Shown here piece after piece: positions 26,019 through 36,881 of a stretch of 50,054 nucleotides of DNA. The notes under the pieces were generated by a model, which saw only the letters and a list, made by a program, of their open reading frames with translations, was not told where the DNA came from and ran no database searches. Position 1 is the stretch's first letter. Every line of letters starts with the position of its first letter. The DNA comes from a bacterium. GTDB lineage: Bacteria > Zhuqueibacterota > QNDG01 > JABMRT01. The translations under genes and the position numbers were made by a program. The DNA lies in assembly GCA_011046415.1 (NCBI GenBank), contig DSAP01000106.1, forward strand, positions 1-50,054, written 5' to 3'.

Positions 26019-27416
26019 TTATTTCCCGTAAAACTTTGAAATCTCCTCCTCACTCACGCGATGCAGCTCTTCGCGGGGAAGGATCGAGACCACCTTCCAT
26101 CCCAGATCGAGCGTCTGTTCGATGGAACGGTCTTCGTCGTCACGCTGTGAAAGAAAATCTCTCTCAAATGCCTCTCCGAACTTGAGGTAATGATGATCGA
26201 GCGGTGTGAGTTCTTCTTCTCCGATCACCGAGGCGAGGGCGCGTACATCCTTGACCCTGGCGTAGGCCGCGAACAACTGACTGGCGATGTGCGCATGGTC
26301 ATCGCGGGTCATCCCCGGCCCGATTCCGTCTTTCATGAGACGTGAAAGCGAAGGAAGCCCGGCGATCGGCGGATAGATGCCGCGCTGGAACAATTCGCGT
26401 TCCAGCACGATCTGTCCTTCCGTGATGTATCCGGTGAGATCCGGAACCGGATGCGATATATCGTCGTTGGGCATGGTCAGAATCGGCACCTGTGTGATGG
26501 AACCGGTCGAATCCGCGACCAGTCCGGCCCGTTCATAGAGAGAGGCGAGATCGGAATACAGATATCCCGGATAGCTTTTCCGCGAGGGAATCTCTCCGCG
26601 GACGGTCGAGACCTCCCTCAGCGCCTCACAGTAATTCGTCATGTCGGTCAGGATCACGAGGACATGCATGTTTTCGCGGAACGCGAGATATTCGGCCATG
26701 GTCAGGGCGGTGCGCGGGGTGATCAGCCGCACCACGGAAGGCGCGTCTGCCAGGGAGAGAAAAAGGACCACATTCTCGAGTACGCCCGTCTCTTCGAAAT
26801 TCCGGATAAAATAACGCGCGACATCGTGTTTGACGCCCATGGCCGCGAACACGATGGCGAATGACACATCTTCTCCCACGATCTTGGCCTGACGGACGAT
26901 CTGTGCCGTGACCTTGTTGTGGGGCAGCCCCGAACCGGAGAAAACGGGAAGCTTCTGTCCCCGCACCAGCGTGTTCATGCCGTCGATCGCCGAGATGCCG
27001 GTCTGAATGAACCGGGTGGGATACTGCCGCGCCGTCGGATTCACCGGCTGGCCGTTCACATCCCAGCGGTCTTCGGCGATCGGCACGGGACCGCCGTCGA
27101 TGGGACGGCCGAGTCCGTCGAACACGCGACCCAGCATCTCGCGCGAGACCGATAAACGCAGGGGAGCGCCGCGAAAACAGACTGCCGTATCCGGCAGGGA
27201 GAGTCCGGAAGTCCCTTCGAAGACCTGGACGACCGCCGCCCCCTCATTCGCCTCGATCACCATGCCGAGCCGTTCCGATCCGTCCGGACATCGGATCTCG
27301 ACCAGCTCGTTGTACCCCACATTGTGGATGTTCTCGACCATGATCAGCGGACCGAGGACCTGCTGAATACCCTGATACTCCCGTGAATCCAGAAGACGTT
27401 GCTCAGAAACTGGCAT
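26019..27416 (-). CDS. atpB: V/A-type ATP synthase subunit B
   Basis: Non-catalytic nucleotide-binding subunit of the A3B3 head, 465 residues from ATG 27416 (GGGAG 6 bases upstream). The in-frame extension to 27467 lacks a ribosome site and family similarity. Family motifs are [33 protein letters not shown], the degenerate P-loop [27 protein letters not shown] and [30 protein letters not shown]. The start overlaps the end of subunit A by 14 bp, so the two head subunits are translationally coupled. Confidence 0.95.
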   Translation of the reverse strand: MPVSEQRLLDSREYQGIQQVLGPLIMVENIHNVGYNELVEIRCPDGSERLGMVIEANEGAAVVQVFEGTSGLSLPDTAVCFRGAPLRLSVSREMLGRVFDGLGRPIDGGPVPIAEDRWDVNGQPVNPTARQYPTRFIQTGISAIDGMNTLVRGQKLPVFSGSGLPHNKVTAQIVRQAKIVGEDVSFAIVFAAMGVKHDVARYFIRNFEETGVLENVVLFLSLADAPSVVRLITPRTALTMAEYLAFRENMHVLVILTDMTNYCEALREVSTVRGEIPSRKSYPGYLYSDLASLYERAGLVADSTGSITQVPILTMPNDDISHPVPDLTGYITEGQIVLERELFQRGIYPPIAGLPSLSRLMKDGIGPGMTRDDHAHIASQLFAAYARVKDVRALASVIGEEELTPLDHHYLKFGEAFERDFLSQRDDEDRSIEQTLDLGWKVVSILPREELHRVSEEEISKFYGK

Positions 27417-29175
27417 AGATTTCTCCCAGCCGCCGCATCTCGCGTTCGAGCCGCTCCTGGATCGCATCGAGCTTCTCGATCTCGTCGTTGGAAATTCTGA
27501 ATTTCATCCGGGCGATGTCCGGGATCACCTTGAGGCGTCTCAGCTTGATCAGGGTCGCCCCTTCCTGGATCGCCTTCATCCCGAGCCGGTAAAAGGTCAC
27601 GATGATGCGGAGCATCTTGACCTGTTTCTGCACCGTGGCATACATATCGATCCGGTCGAAAGCCGACTGCTGCAGGAAGGTATTCTTGAAAAGGGTGCAA
27701 ACCTCGAGAATCAGACGCTGCGAATCGGGTAGCACGTCCGCGCCGACCAGTTTGACCACCTGTTGCAGCCTCGCCTCGCGCTGGAGCAATTCCAGGATTT
27801 CGTTACGCAGGTCGCCCCATTCAGGATCTCCGTTCTGTTTCCACCACCCGGAGAGATCTTCGGTATATTCGGAGTATGAATCGAGCCAGGAAATCGCCGG
27901 ATAGTGCCGCGCGTTGGCCAGATCCCGGTCGAGCGCCCAGAATGCCCGGATGAACCGTTTGGTATGCTGTGTCACCGGCTCGGAGAAATCGCCGCCGGGT
28001 GGCGAAACCGCGCCCACGATGGTCACGGATCCGGTCTCCCCTGAAAGTGTCTCGACCAGTCCGGCGCGCTCATAGAATTCGGCCAGCCGGGTTGCCAGAT
28101 AGGCCGGGAATCCCTCTTCGGCCGGCATTTCTTCCATGCGGCCCGAAAGTTCCCTGAGCGCCTCGGCCCAGCGTGACGTCGAATCGGCCATGACGGCCAC
28201 ATGATATCCCTGATCCCGATAATACTCGGCGATCGTGATGCCGGTATAGATCGAGGCCTCGCGCGCGGCTACCGGCATGTTCGAGGTATTGGCGATCAGC
28301 ACGGTGCGTTCCATCAGGGGGCGGTTGGTACGCGGATCCACCAGTTTCGGAAAATCATTGAGCACGTCCGTCATCTCGTTCCCGCGTTCGCCGCAGCCGA
28401 TATACACCACCACGTCCGCATCGGACCACTTGGCCACCTGATGCTCGACCATGGTCTTACCCGTACCGAATCCGCCGGGCACGGCCACCGTACCCCCCTT
28501 CGGGATCGGGAAGAGGGTGTCGATCACACGCTGTCCGGTGATGAGCGGTATCGTCGAATGCATGCGCGAAGCGATGGGACGGGCGCGCCGGACGGGCCAG
28601 CGCTGTATCAGCGTCAATTTCTCGTCACCGGCCGGTGTCCGGACGACGCAGACGACGGATTCGACCGGATAGGTTCCCTCCTTCACGACGGACCGGACGG
28701 TTCCGGATACGCCGGGCGGGACCAGTATGCGATGCAGGATCCGCGCGGTTTCAGGTACCGTTCCGATCACCTGTCCGGGACTCACCCTTTCCCCCGCTTC
28801 GACGCAGGGTGAAAACGGCCAGGCGACATCGCGTTGAAGCGAGGCGGCCTGCACCCCGCGCGGAATAAACTGACCCGTCAGTTTCCTGATTTCTTCGAGC
28901 GGACGCTGCACCCCGTCGTAAATGGACCCGATCAATCCCGGTCCCAGTTCCACGGAGAGCGGCATTCCGGATCCATAAACGGGCGCGCCCGGAGCGACTC
29001 CCGTGGTATCTTCATAGACCTGGATGATGATGTTATCACCCGAAAGACGCATGATTTCGCCGATGAGCCGGTGCTCTCCCACCTCCACCAGTTCCAGCAT
29101 CCGGGCGTTTTTGACCCCGCGAGCGTGAACGACCGGTCCGAGAACCCGGCTCACCTGTCCGATAACCCCGTACAA
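27403..29175 (-). CDS. atpA: V/A-type ATP synthase catalytic subunit A
   Basis: Catalytic subunit of the rotary ATPase, 590 residues. The Walker A motif GGFGTGKT is at 234-241. Other landmarks are [58 protein letters not shown] and the family's extra non-homologous region (about 100-180, [21 protein letters not shown]). The start is TTG 29175, supported by AAAGGAG 6 bases upstream. It can work in either direction. Synthesis versus hydrolysis cannot be told from sequence. Confidence 0.96.
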   Translation of the reverse strand: MYGVIGQVSRVLGPVVHARGVKNARMLELVEVGEHRLIGEIMRLSGDNIIIQVYEDTTGVAPGAPVYGSGMPLSVELGPGLIGSIYDGVQRPLEEIRKLTGQFIPRGVQAASLQRDVAWPFSPCVEAGERVSPGQVIGTVPETARILHRILVPPGVSGTVRSVVKEGTYPVESVVCVVRTPAGDEKLTLIQRWPVRRARPIASRMHSTIPLITGQRVIDTLFPIPKGGTVAVPGGFGTGKTMVEHQVAKWSDADVVVYIGCGERGNEMTDVLNDFPKLVDPRTNRPLMERTVLIANTSNMPVAAREASIYTGITIAEYYRDQGYHVAVMADSTSRWAEALRELSGRMEEMPAEEGFPAYLATRLAEFYERAGLVETLSGETGSVTIVGAVSPPGGDFSEPVTQHTKRFIRAFWALDRDLANARHYPAISWLDSYSEYTEDLSGWWKQNGDPEWGDLRNEILELLQREARLQQVVKLVGADVLPDSQRLILEVCTLFKNTFLQQSAFDRIDMYATVQKQVKMLRIIVTFYRLGMKAIQEGATLIKLRRLKVIPDIARMKFRISNDEIEKLDAIQERLEREMRRLGEIYASF

Positions 29176-29234
29176 AAAATCTCCTTTAAGACTTCAAATC
29201 ATCTCTTTTCGATCGCGCTTGTGTGCACACCATC

Positions 29235-29873
29235 TCAAGATTCTTGCTGATCCTCTAGGGCCTTGATTATCGCAAGACGCAAGGCCTGTTCCTTGCGCCG
29301 TATGCGCGCGGAGAAACGATTGTCAAAACGCATCCTGCCATCCGCGGATACGACGAGTACTCCGCCTTCTTCTTCGGTCGCGTCATCCAATTCGAGACGG
29401 CAGGATCTTCCCAGTTTTGCCAGGGCGTCCCGAACGGTCCGGAGAAACGCGGGTTTCAGGATCTTTCTTTCCATCGTTCCGCAAATCAGTTTCAGGTCGT
29501 CCTGATCGACGGCCATGCCCCCCTCGAGTATGCACGTGTGGAGAAAATCGGCATACCCCGGACGGGTCCGGAATTCCTGAAGCTTGTTCCGGACTTCCGC
29601 GAAGATACGTTCGATCATCTCCTCGCGACTCCGCAGTCTCTGTTTTTTGATCTCAAGCTGGACGCCGGAAAGCACGCGTTTCCGTTCGGTGTCGGCCTGC
29701 ATCCTGGCCCCGGCCAGGACTTTTTCGCGGTCCGATGCCGCATCCCCGGCAGCCTGTTTCAGGATGCGCTCCGCATCCTGCCGCGCCTGATCGAGAATAC
29801 CGGCCGCCTCTTCTTCCGACTGCGCCTCGATTTCACGGCGAAGAATATCCGATGAACTCGCGTAATCCGTCAT
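29235..29873 (-). CDS. atpE: V/A-type ATP synthase subunit E
   Basis: Peripheral stalk subunit, 212 residues from ATG 29873 (AAAGG 6 bases upstream). A long N-terminal charged helix (EEEAAGILDQARQDAERILKQAAGDA...) is followed by a compact C-terminal domain ending LRLAIIKALE, which docks on subunit B. The layout and position between F and A fit the family even though sequence identity is low, as usual for this subunit. Confidence 0.88.
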   Translation of the reverse strand: MTDYASSSDILRREIEAQSEEEAAGILDQARQDAERILKQAAGDAASDREKVLAGARMQADTERKRVLSGVQLEIKKQRLRSREEMIERIFAEVRNKLQEFRTRPGYADFLHTCILEGGMAVDQDDLKLICGTMERKILKPAFLRTVRDALAKLGRSCRLELDDATEEEGGVLVVSADGRMRFDNRFSARIRRKEQALRLAIIKALEDQQES

Positions 29874-29883
29874 ATTGAGCCTT

Positions 29884-30189
29884 TTACAGATGCACACCCA
29901 CGGCCGACCGGATCATGTCCCGGATGGATCTGCGCCCTTTCAGGGGACCCAGGCGATCCGGAATCTCGATGATCAACGGAAAACGCGTGGTGTATAAATA
30001 CCGGTTCACCTCGGATCGGACCGGTTCGGCGACCCGTTCTGTCAGGATGATGATACCCAGCCCCTCCGTCCGGAACGCATCGCTCAGCGCCTCACGGGTT
30101 TCATCCGGCGTCGCGACGACCCTGCCCCGGATCCCCACCAGACTGAAACCGAGGACGGTCTCCGCATCGCCGATCACGAAAAACCGCAA
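29884..30189 (-). CDS. atpF: V/A-type ATP synthase subunit F
   Basis: Small central-stalk regulator, 101 residues. It starts with FFVIGDAETVLGFSLVGIRG, the family signature, followed by GLGIIILTERVAEPVRSEVNRYL and FPLIIEIPD. The start is TTG 30189. It lies 10 bp before subunit E and 12 bp after subunit K. Confidence 0.9.
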   Translation of the reverse strand: MRFFVIGDAETVLGFSLVGIRGRVVATPDETREALSDAFRTEGLGIIILTERVAEPVRSEVNRYLYTTRFPLIIEIPDRLGPLKGRRSIRDMIRSAVGVHL

Positions 30190-30201
30190 CGGCCTTTCTC
30201 C

Positions 30202-30633
<432 letters not shown>

Positions 30634-30668
30634 TTAATTTTTGGTTTGGATTTCCCATTCATGGATGA

Positions 30669-32639
30669 TTAGGGTCTCGTCATTCCGCAGCCCGTCTCGA
30701 CATGCACCGGATGATAGAGGACCGTCCCTTCCTTGAAAAACCGGCCGAAGAATTCGTAGAATTCGAGCCGCATCACCTGAATAGTCACGATCATGCCTTC
30801 GAGCAGGATGATCACGATGTTTCCGAATAAATGGATCAACACCGAGCCGACCCCCCCGACCATGTCGGACAGCGAGAAAACCGCCATCAGCAATCCGGTG
30901 TGGGCTAGGCCGAAGGCTGCCACGCGGATGAAAGACACGGTATTGGTCAGAAATCCCAGGACAATTTCCAGAACTTCCATGAGGCCGCCGATGATCCCTG
31001 TCGCCACCCCGTCGGGATAAAGTTTCTTCCTGCCTTCCGCGAGATGCAGAATCGGTTCGCGAAGGAATAGAAGGGTCATGGCGGACGCCAGGAGAATGAT
31101 GATGAGAATCGGCGTCTTTCCCCGGATGGACGGATCGGCGGACAATATTCGCGTCACGATGACGATGCCGGACCAATAGAGGACCGCGGCGACGAGTCCG
31201 GCCTTGTCGAGCAGGACATGGATCAAATCGCGCCGCATCAGTCCGTTGATGACATTGATGGCGATCGATACGCAGATCATCCCGATCCCGAAATAGATCG
31301 CCGTCTTGAACAGCCGGGAGATCGAATCCATGGGCCGGACCCAGATCGACGGCAGCCAGTGTTCGATCCCGAAGACGCTCCCGAAGAGAAAGCCGAAGAG
31401 GATACTCGACAATCCGGCATAGATCAGGATGCCCCCCGCCTGACCCGTGGTACGACTGCGAGAACCGAAAGACAGCAGAAATCCTAGGAGGAGCAGGACG
31501 GCGCCATGACCCACATCCCCGAACATCATGCCGAACATCAACAGGAAACTGATCGCCACGACGGGCGTGGGATCGATGGTTTGGTAGGCGGGAACGCCAT
31601 AGGCGGAGGTGATCAGTTCGAAGGGCCTGAATATCTTCGGATTCCTGAGCCGTACCGGGACCTCGGTGCGTCCCGCGCGGACCGATTCGACATTCTCCGC
31701 CGGCATGGTCTCGATGACACACCGGTTCCCGGTTGCGTGTTTGAGTTCAGCGATCAGGGGGTTGAGGCTGGTACGGGGCAGCCATCCCGACAGCAGAAAG
31801 GTCTGTTCCGTCTTCCTGAAAAACCGGATGATTTGCGTCTTGAGGGATTCATGACGGATCCGAAACAGGGTCCGGCGCAAGAAATCATCGTGTTTCCGTG
31901 CGATGACATCCAGCCTGGACTGAATCTTTTCGATCCGTCCCTGAATCTCTTCGATCTGCCGATCCGCATCCTTCAATACGCCTGGAGAGACGGCCGTCGC
32001 CGTGTGATCGGGGGCGATCCGCTGAAATCCGGCCTCCTGGAGGGCTGCGTCGAGTCTGCCCTTGTCCCGGCGGAGCGTGATGACAATCAGCGTCGTGAAC
32101 CCGCCCAGCGTATTGAGCGGGGTCAAAACATGGAGCACGTCCTCCAGATGCCGCCTGAGCAGATCGAGATTGGAATCGGCCACCCGTCCGGTTTCGATGG
32201 CCAGATAACTATAGGCATCCCGGTTCTCGACCTGGATATTATGAAGAGGCGCTTCGCCGATTCTTCGCCTGAGCTCGCGTAACCGGTCATACTCCTGTTC
32301 ACAGCGGTCACGCAGGGCCTGTTCGTCCCGGACCTGTCGCACGATGGAGTCGAGTTTGACGTCGATCGATTCCCAGTCATCCGGTTCAAATTCGATTTTC
32401 TCAAGAGAATCGTTCAATCTGAGATCACGAATCAGGGTTTCGACCCGTTCACGTCGCAGCCGGAGCGCCTCGGATTCTTCACCGGTTCCGGCCTTTTCGA
32501 GCGTCCCGGCCCAAGACTCCAGCTCGACGGAATCGACCACCTGTAGCGTTCCGAGACGGACGATCACCTCTGCGACCGGATCGATGTCGCGATTCGAAAA
32601 AACAACATGGATTTGTTGCATTTGCTCGGGCGTAAACAT
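30669..32639 (-). CDS. atpI: V/A-type ATP synthase subunit I (a-subunit)
   Basis: Membrane stator and ion channel, 656 residues. The soluble N-terminal half is helical (about 1-330). The membrane half begins with PTPVVAISFLLMFGMMFGDVGHGAVLLLLG, the family hallmark, followed by about seven helices. VSFIRVAAFGLAHTGLL contains the essential Arg of the ion path, and HLFGNIVIILLEGMIVTIQVMRLEFYEFFGRFFKEG is the conserved C-terminal segment. It lies 7 bp after subunit C. Confidence 0.95.
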   Translation of the reverse strand: MFTPEQMQQIHVVFSNRDIDPVAEVIVRLGTLQVVDSVELESWAGTLEKAGTGEESEALRLRRERVETLIRDLRLNDSLEKIEFEPDDWESIDVKLDSIVRQVRDEQALRDRCEQEYDRLRELRRRIGEAPLHNIQVENRDAYSYLAIETGRVADSNLDLLRRHLEDVLHVLTPLNTLGGFTTLIVITLRRDKGRLDAALQEAGFQRIAPDHTATAVSPGVLKDADRQIEEIQGRIEKIQSRLDVIARKHDDFLRRTLFRIRHESLKTQIIRFFRKTEQTFLLSGWLPRTSLNPLIAELKHATGNRCVIETMPAENVESVRAGRTEVPVRLRNPKIFRPFELITSAYGVPAYQTIDPTPVVAISFLLMFGMMFGDVGHGAVLLLLGFLLSFGSRSRTTGQAGGILIYAGLSSILFGFLFGSVFGIEHWLPSIWVRPMDSISRLFKTAIYFGIGMICVSIAINVINGLMRRDLIHVLLDKAGLVAAVLYWSGIVIVTRILSADPSIRGKTPILIIILLASAMTLLFLREPILHLAEGRKKLYPDGVATGIIGGLMEVLEIVLGFLTNTVSFIRVAAFGLAHTGLLMAVFSLSDMVGGVGSVLIHLFGNIVIILLEGMIVTIQVMRLEFYEFFGRFFKEGTVLYHPVHVETGCGMTRP

Positions 32640-32646
32640 GCCGTCC

Positions 32647-33678
32647 TCAGAATATGAGCACCGATTCGGTCTCTTCTTCTGTCAGTCCCAATTGCCTGGC
32701 TTCGACCAGGAACCGGATATTCCGGCTCTCGATGCGGATGAGATAATAATAGCCCAGAACCGAGCCGATCGAAAACGGGAATTCTCCGAAAGCCCGACCG
32801 GCCTCCCGGAACAGGATGCGGTAGATAAATGTTTCAAGGCTCTCGAGAGCGACGCGATCTTCAATATTTTCCGGGAGCAGGTTGCGGATTTCCGGGCTGA
32901 GCGCCAGTATCACGGATACATATTGACCTTCCGCGACCATCCGGCGAATCTTTGCGGTATTCAGCCGATACCCCCAGGGGAGCAGATTCCGGACGACTTC
33001 GGCGGAAGACATTTTATAATAGGTTTTGAATCGTCCGGCCCAGCTCAGATTCCTCAGATCGATCTCGATCCCCATCAGCTGCCGGATGATGCGCCGGTCT
33101 GTGCGATCCGTATCCCGGAGGTAATCCGTGAGTCGTTCGATTCCCATCCGGTCGATCGCCAGTTCGAGGGGAAAGACGGATTGGTGTTTCTGAAATGCAT
33201 CGGCCGCCCCGGTAAGCGGACCGGCATACGGCGCCCCCCCGAGCAGGCCGATGAAATCCTTCAAACTTTTCGAGGAAAGCAGGGCATCGACCGGGAATTC
33301 GTGAAGAACGGGTTCAGGGTCAATCTGTTCGAGACCCGATCCCTCGTTGAACCAGACGCGTAGGATTACCTTCAACGATTCGGATTCATACCGTTCGAGA
33401 AGCAACCGGGCAAACGTTTTCAGATGCCCTGAACTGAATTTTTCGATATGACGAATCCGGTCAATCTCTTCCCGAATCAGCGCCCTCTCGAGTCCGGCCG
33501 GATGGTGATACCCCACCCGGTCCACCATTTCCCCGTAACCCAGGCCGGCCAGTTGGACGAGCAGGTCACGATATGAACCGGCGGCCAGGAGTGTCCGATA
33601 TGCTCGTTCATCCAGCAGCAGCGACCGCATCGCCCGCACCTTCGCGTTGATCAGGGCATATGTACCGATCCGTCCCAA
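32647..33678 (-). CDS. atpC: V/A-type ATP synthase subunit C (AC39/d family)
   Basis: Adaptor joining the central stalk to the membrane ring, 343 residues, mainly helical. The N-terminal YALINAKVRAMRSLLLDERAYRTLLAAG and LRNLSWAGRFKTYYKMS segments are characteristic, as is the C-terminal GSVLGYYYLIRIESRNIRFLVEARQLGL. The start is TTG 33678 with AGGAG 9 bases upstream, the ribosome site lying inside the end of the preceding gene. Confidence 0.92.
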   Translation of the reverse strand: MGRIGTYALINAKVRAMRSLLLDERAYRTLLAAGSYRDLLVQLAGLGYGEMVDRVGYHHPAGLERALIREEIDRIRHIEKFSSGHLKTFARLLLERYESESLKVILRVWFNEGSGLEQIDPEPVLHEFPVDALLSSKSLKDFIGLLGGAPYAGPLTGAADAFQKHQSVFPLELAIDRMGIERLTDYLRDTDRTDRRIIRQLMGIEIDLRNLSWAGRFKTYYKMSSAEVVRNLLPWGYRLNTAKIRRMVAEGQYVSVILALSPEIRNLLPENIEDRVALESLETFIYRILFREAGRAFGEFPFSIGSVLGYYYLIRIESRNIRFLVEARQLGLTEEETESVLIF

Positions 33679-33681
33679 TGA

Positions 33682-33999
33682 TCAGGGCTCCTGTCCGAGA
33701 ATATGGTGAAAAAGCGTCTCTGCGATTCGTGCGATCTCATCCGGTGTCCGGCTCATCAGGGATGCCGTGGCTTCTCCGGAGACATTCAGCATCTTCTCTT
33801 TCTCTTTCCTCGCTTCTGCTTCCGCATTGTCAAGGAGTGTCTTGGCCTCTACCAAAGCCGCTTCATGGGCCTCCTGACGGAGTTTGGCTGCTTCCGATTC
33901 GGCGGAAACCACCATTTCCCGGGCTTGCTTCCGGGCCTCCTCGACACGGTTGCGGCCCTCTCTTTCGGTATCGAGTATCTCTTCGATCACTTTCTTCAA
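33682..33999 (-). CDS. V/A-type ATP synthase subunit G/H (peripheral stalk)
   Basis: The protein is about 105 residues, almost entirely one charged coiled coil (ILDTEREGRNRVEEARKQAREMVVSAESEAAKL...), as in the subunit that pairs with E in the stator stalk. I favour TTG 33999, which has GGAG 6 bases upstream. The ATG at 34005 has GGAG directly abutting it and a TTG at 34017 has nothing. It is the first ATPase gene of the operon, 3 bp before subunit C. Confidence 0.85.
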   Translation of the reverse strand: MKKVIEEILDTEREGRNRVEEARKQAREMVVSAESEAAKLRQEAHEAALVEAKTLLDNAEAEARKEKEKMLNVSGEATASLMSRTPDEIARIAETLFHHILGQEP

Positions 34000-34041
34000 T
34001 GTCATCTCCGAAAACAACGGATGGTCGGCTGTTTGACGGAT

Positions 34042-35148
34042 TCAGGGCAACTCGACATCTTCAATATCGGTCTTTTCTTGTGAATGCGTCACATGGTCTT
34101 CCATCATCTTGCGGAAGTTTTCATCCCTGCCGAACTCATGCACCGTATAAAAACCGCCGATGATGATCGGGATGTAACTCAGGAGGAGACGCCAGATCAG
34201 CACCGAGATACCGATCAGGCTGTGAGGCATATACAGCGAGAAAAAACCGAGATAGGAGAGTTCCCAGATTCCGACACCGCCGGGCGTGGGAGCCAGATAG
34301 ATAATCGGACGGATCAACATTTGCACGGCGATCGCACGCCAGAACAGGGGATAATATCCGAATCCCCAGATGATCGCGACGGCAACCAGATAATCCACAA
34401 AGAACGCCAGGAAGATCCAGAAAGTAGCGTGAATCAACACCCCCTTGCGTTCTTTCAGGTACATCCAGAAGATGTTGCTGAAATGATCGATTTCCCGGAA
34501 GACCCGTTGTTCGAGTGCAAGGAGCTTTTCTTCACCATGTTTGAATCTTTTTATTTTTCCGAACCAGCGCACCAGTACCGTGGCGCCGCGTTTCATGTGG
34601 TTCGGGCAAAAAAGGGCGATAATGAAAAACACCACGCTGATGGCAATGGGCGGGGACACGACTTCGATCAGCTGCGTAAAAAACTTCGAACTCCCGGATT
34701 CGTTTCGAAACAGAAACAGAATCGGGATATTGAAGAGAAACAGAAAAATGGGCAGTATGGCCCTGAGAACCGTCATGGCCACACTTTCACTGACCTTAAA
34801 GCGTTCTTTGTGAAGAAGATAGGCGTGCATGGCAAACGTGCCGACGAGGATGGGGATGACGGCGGACAGCACCGTACCCTCGAGACGGATGATCGTCGAC
34901 CGGTTCAGGGATATGGAGGACTTGTGTCCGTGTTTGGCCAGAATGACGAAGAACATGCCGTCCATATACCAGCGGATCACGCTGAGAATGATCAGCAGCG
35001 GGACGAAACCTAGTCTGAAATTCCGCATCTGGAGCCAGGTGTCCCGGTCGGTGGTCCAGAACAGGATGCCCACCATGAGGGCCACGGAAACCAGGATGAA
35101 AATCACAAACCCGTTCCGCAGATGTGATTCTTTAACACCCAAACTCAT
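34042..35148 (-). CDS. LPG-synthase-TM/UPF0104-type integral membrane protein
   Basis: The 368-residue protein has about eight hydrophobic helices and matches the lysylphosphatidylglycerol synthetase transmembrane family (flippase-like, YbhN type). The best landmark is APTPGGVGIWELSYLGFF near 290, the family's P-x-PGG-x-G-x-x-E motif. An early VLSAVIPILVGTFAMHAYLLHKERFK segment also fits. Relatives flip or anchor lipids or glycolipids, but its substrate is unknown. It begins right after a good promoter and ends 24-42 bp before the first ATPase gene, so it is probably the operon's first gene. Confidence 0.82.
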   Translation of the reverse strand: MSLGVKESHLRNGFVIFILVSVALMVGILFWTTDRDTWLQMRNFRLGFVPLLIILSVIRWYMDGMFFVILAKHGHKSSISLNRSTIIRLEGTVLSAVIPILVGTFAMHAYLLHKERFKVSESVAMTVLRAILPIFLFLFNIPILFLFRNESGSSKFFTQLIEVVSPPIAISVVFFIIALFCPNHMKRGATVLVRWFGKIKRFKHGEEKLLALEQRVFREIDHFSNIFWMYLKERKGVLIHATFWIFLAFFVDYLVAVAIIWGFGYYPLFWRAIAVQMLIRPIIYLAPTPGGVGIWELSYLGFFSLYMPHSLIGISVLIWRLLLSYIPIIIGGFYTVHEFGRDENFRKMMEDHVTHSQEKTDIEDVELP

Positions 35149-35196
35149 AATCAGAGGATTCGTTTTTCCTTCAGATGATCACGGTAAAACACGATA

Positions 35197-35225
35197 AACA
35201 TACTCATTTTCTTGTTCTTTTTCAA
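35197..35225 (-). promoter_or_regulatory. Candidate promoter of the flippase-V/A-ATPase operon
   Basis: On the minus strand TTGAAA (35220-35225), a 17-base spacer and TATGTT (35197-35202) lie 48 bases before ATG 35148. The -10 hexamer is the same as that of the OPT transporter promoter. Confidence 0.6.
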
Positions 35226-35232
35226 GTTATTT

Positions 35233-36444
35233 CTACAGATAATTTCGAATCACATCCGCCAGCCGTCTGATTCCTTCGACGATATCGGATTCGGATGGAT
35301 AGGAAAAATTGAGCCGCATGGCATGATGTCCGCCGTCATACGCATAGAAACAGGTACCGACTACATAGGCGACTTTCGCGGCGATGGCGTCATGAAACAT
35401 GATTTCCACATCGACCGATTCGGGAAGACAGAGCCAGAGGAAGAGGCCGCCTTCGGGCCGGGTCCACCGGATTTCGGGATGATCCGGCATGAAACGTTCC
35501 AGCGCCTCAAGCATCACCTTCCTTTTTTCCCGGTACAGGACGATGTTGTCCTGAATGTGTCCGTCCAGAAGTCCCCGCCTGCAGTATTCCAGTGCGATGG
35601 CCTGGGTCAGCCCGGGGCTGCAGAGATCCATCGCCTGTTTCGCCATGACGAACCGGTCGATCATGGCAGGACCGGCCAGAATCCATCCGAGCCGCAGACC
35701 CGGGAAGAGAATTTTGGAAAATGTGTGGAGGGAGATCACGAAGCCCTCTCCCCCGTCGAGTTCATAAAGGGACGGAACCGGTGAGCCCACATACCGGAGC
35801 GCCCGGTACGGGCTGTCCTCGATGATCGGGAAACGATGTTCCCGGGCAATGGAGAGCAGCTCCTTCCTGCGTTTCAGGGAGAGGGTCACACCGGATGGAT
35901 TCTGGAAATCGGGGACGACATAGACGAATTTGGGCGGATTCCCTTCCAGGCGCAGCGCCTCGACCTGCTCCCTGACGCGGTCTGTCCTCATCCCCTCTTC
36001 ATCCAGTTCCACTTCGCTGAACAACGCGCCCGTACTCCGGAAGGCGCTCAGGGCGCCGAGATAGGTCGGTCTGCCCACGATAATCCGGTTTCGCCGGTTG
36101 AGGAAAACACGGCTCACCAGATCGAGCCCCTGCTGGGAGGCGCTGGTGATCAGGATGTTCTCGGGTCCGGCCTTCATGCCGTCTTTGGCGATGTGGCGGA
36201 TGATTTCCTCTTTCAATCCCGGAACGCCTTCCGTCGGGCCGTATTGAAGCGCCCATGCGCCTTCCTTCAAAATCACCTCCCTGGACAGTTCGGCGATTTC
36301 CCGGACGGGAAAGGTTTCGGGAGACGGCAGGCCGCCCGCGAACGAGATGATACCGGGTTGCTGGGTCAGCTTGAGAAGTTCCCGGATGACCGAACGTCTG
36401 GCGCCTGTCGCACTCATCGAAAAACGGCTGAGCAGCCAGTACAT
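35233..36444 (-). CDS. PLP-dependent class I/II aminotransferase (LysN/AAT-like)
   Basis: The protein is 403 residues, fold-type I. Landmarks are ISFAGGLPSPETFP, LQYGPTEGVPGLKEEI, ITSASQQGLDLVSRVFL, VYVVPDFQNPSGVTLSLKRRKELL (cofactor Asn and Asp region), LHTFSKILFPGLRLGW (PLP-binding Lys) and a C-terminal MRLNFSYPSESDIVEGIRRL with the substrate Arg. This pattern is that of 2-aminoadipate/multi-substrate aminotransferases related to the MocR C-terminal domain, but without a DNA-binding domain. AAGGGG precedes ATG 36444. It fits amino-acid breakdown with glutamate as the amino acceptor product. Confidence 0.9.
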   Translation of the reverse strand: MYWLLSRFSMSATGARRSVIRELLKLTQQPGIISFAGGLPSPETFPVREIAELSREVILKEGAWALQYGPTEGVPGLKEEIIRHIAKDGMKAGPENILITSASQQGLDLVSRVFLNRRNRIIVGRPTYLGALSAFRSTGALFSEVELDEEGMRTDRVREQVEALRLEGNPPKFVYVVPDFQNPSGVTLSLKRRKELLSIAREHRFPIIEDSPYRALRYVGSPVPSLYELDGGEGFVISLHTFSKILFPGLRLGWILAGPAMIDRFVMAKQAMDLCSPGLTQAIALEYCRRGLLDGHIQDNIVLYREKRKVMLEALERFMPDHPEIRWTRPEGGLFLWLCLPESVDVEIMFHDAIAAKVAYVVGTCFYAYDGGHHAMRLNFSYPSESDIVEGIRRLADVIRNYL

Positions 36445-36505
36445 GACCGACCCCTTTTTTCAATTTTTTTTCTGTTTTTCCGGAAACTTTTTCGGGTGCA
36501 AAGAC

Positions 36506-36523
36506 GTTATTCTTTTGAATAAC
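36506..36523. repeat. Small perfect hairpin upstream of the aminotransferase gene
   Basis: GTTATTC (36506-36512), loop TTTT and GAATAAC (36517-36523). The 7-bp stem lies about 60 bases before the aminotransferase start. Confidence 0.5.
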
Positions 36524-36558
36524 AAAACATCTCTCATTGGTTCTCTTTTCTCCCTCCC

Positions 36559-36592
36559 AGCCCCTGGCTCTGAAATTCTGGAGCCGGGGGCT
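36559..36592. repeat. 12-bp GC-rich hairpin in the aminotransferase leader
   Basis: AGCCCCTGGCTC (36559-36570) pairs with GAGCCGGGGGCT (36581-36592), one T-G wobble, 10-base loop. It is followed by CCTCTTTT on the plus strand. On the minus strand no T-tract follows. It could be a plus-strand terminator or a leader stem. Confidence 0.55.
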
Positions 36593-36833
36593 CCTCTTTT
36601 GGGGATCCCTCCTGAAGGCATGGACGATTCGAATCCGGAATACAAAATGTTAGCCCTTCCGGATGAAAAAAGCAACATATATTTATTGATTTGAAACGAC
36701 CGGGGGGACGGACTGAGGCGCGGTCGTTACGCCGAAAGAGGCTGCATCAAGAATCCTGCGCTCAACCCGGCGATCTTTTGGCCGGCATCTTATTCGAAGC
36801 GCGCTTCTTCTCGTTGGCAAGTCAAACCCGCTC

Positions 36834-36881
36834 AAAACAAAAAGAAATCGGATCGGGAGGATTCGGACACCCTCCCGATCC
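36834..36881 (-). terminator. Terminator of the Ig-repeat protein gene
   Basis: GGATCGGGAGG (36850-36860) pairs perfectly with CCTCCCGATCC (36871-36881). On the minus strand it is followed by a T-rich tract (TTTCTTTTTGTTTTG), 18 bases after the stop. Confidence 0.82.

Noticed and set aside
34084-35013. 309-codon plus-strand frame opposite the flippase-like gene
   Set aside because: His/Asp/Glu-rich product typical of antisense to membrane-protein codons.
36460-36678. 72-codon minus-strand frame in the aminotransferase leader
   Set aside because: No ribosome site or similarity, and it spans two strong hairpins.
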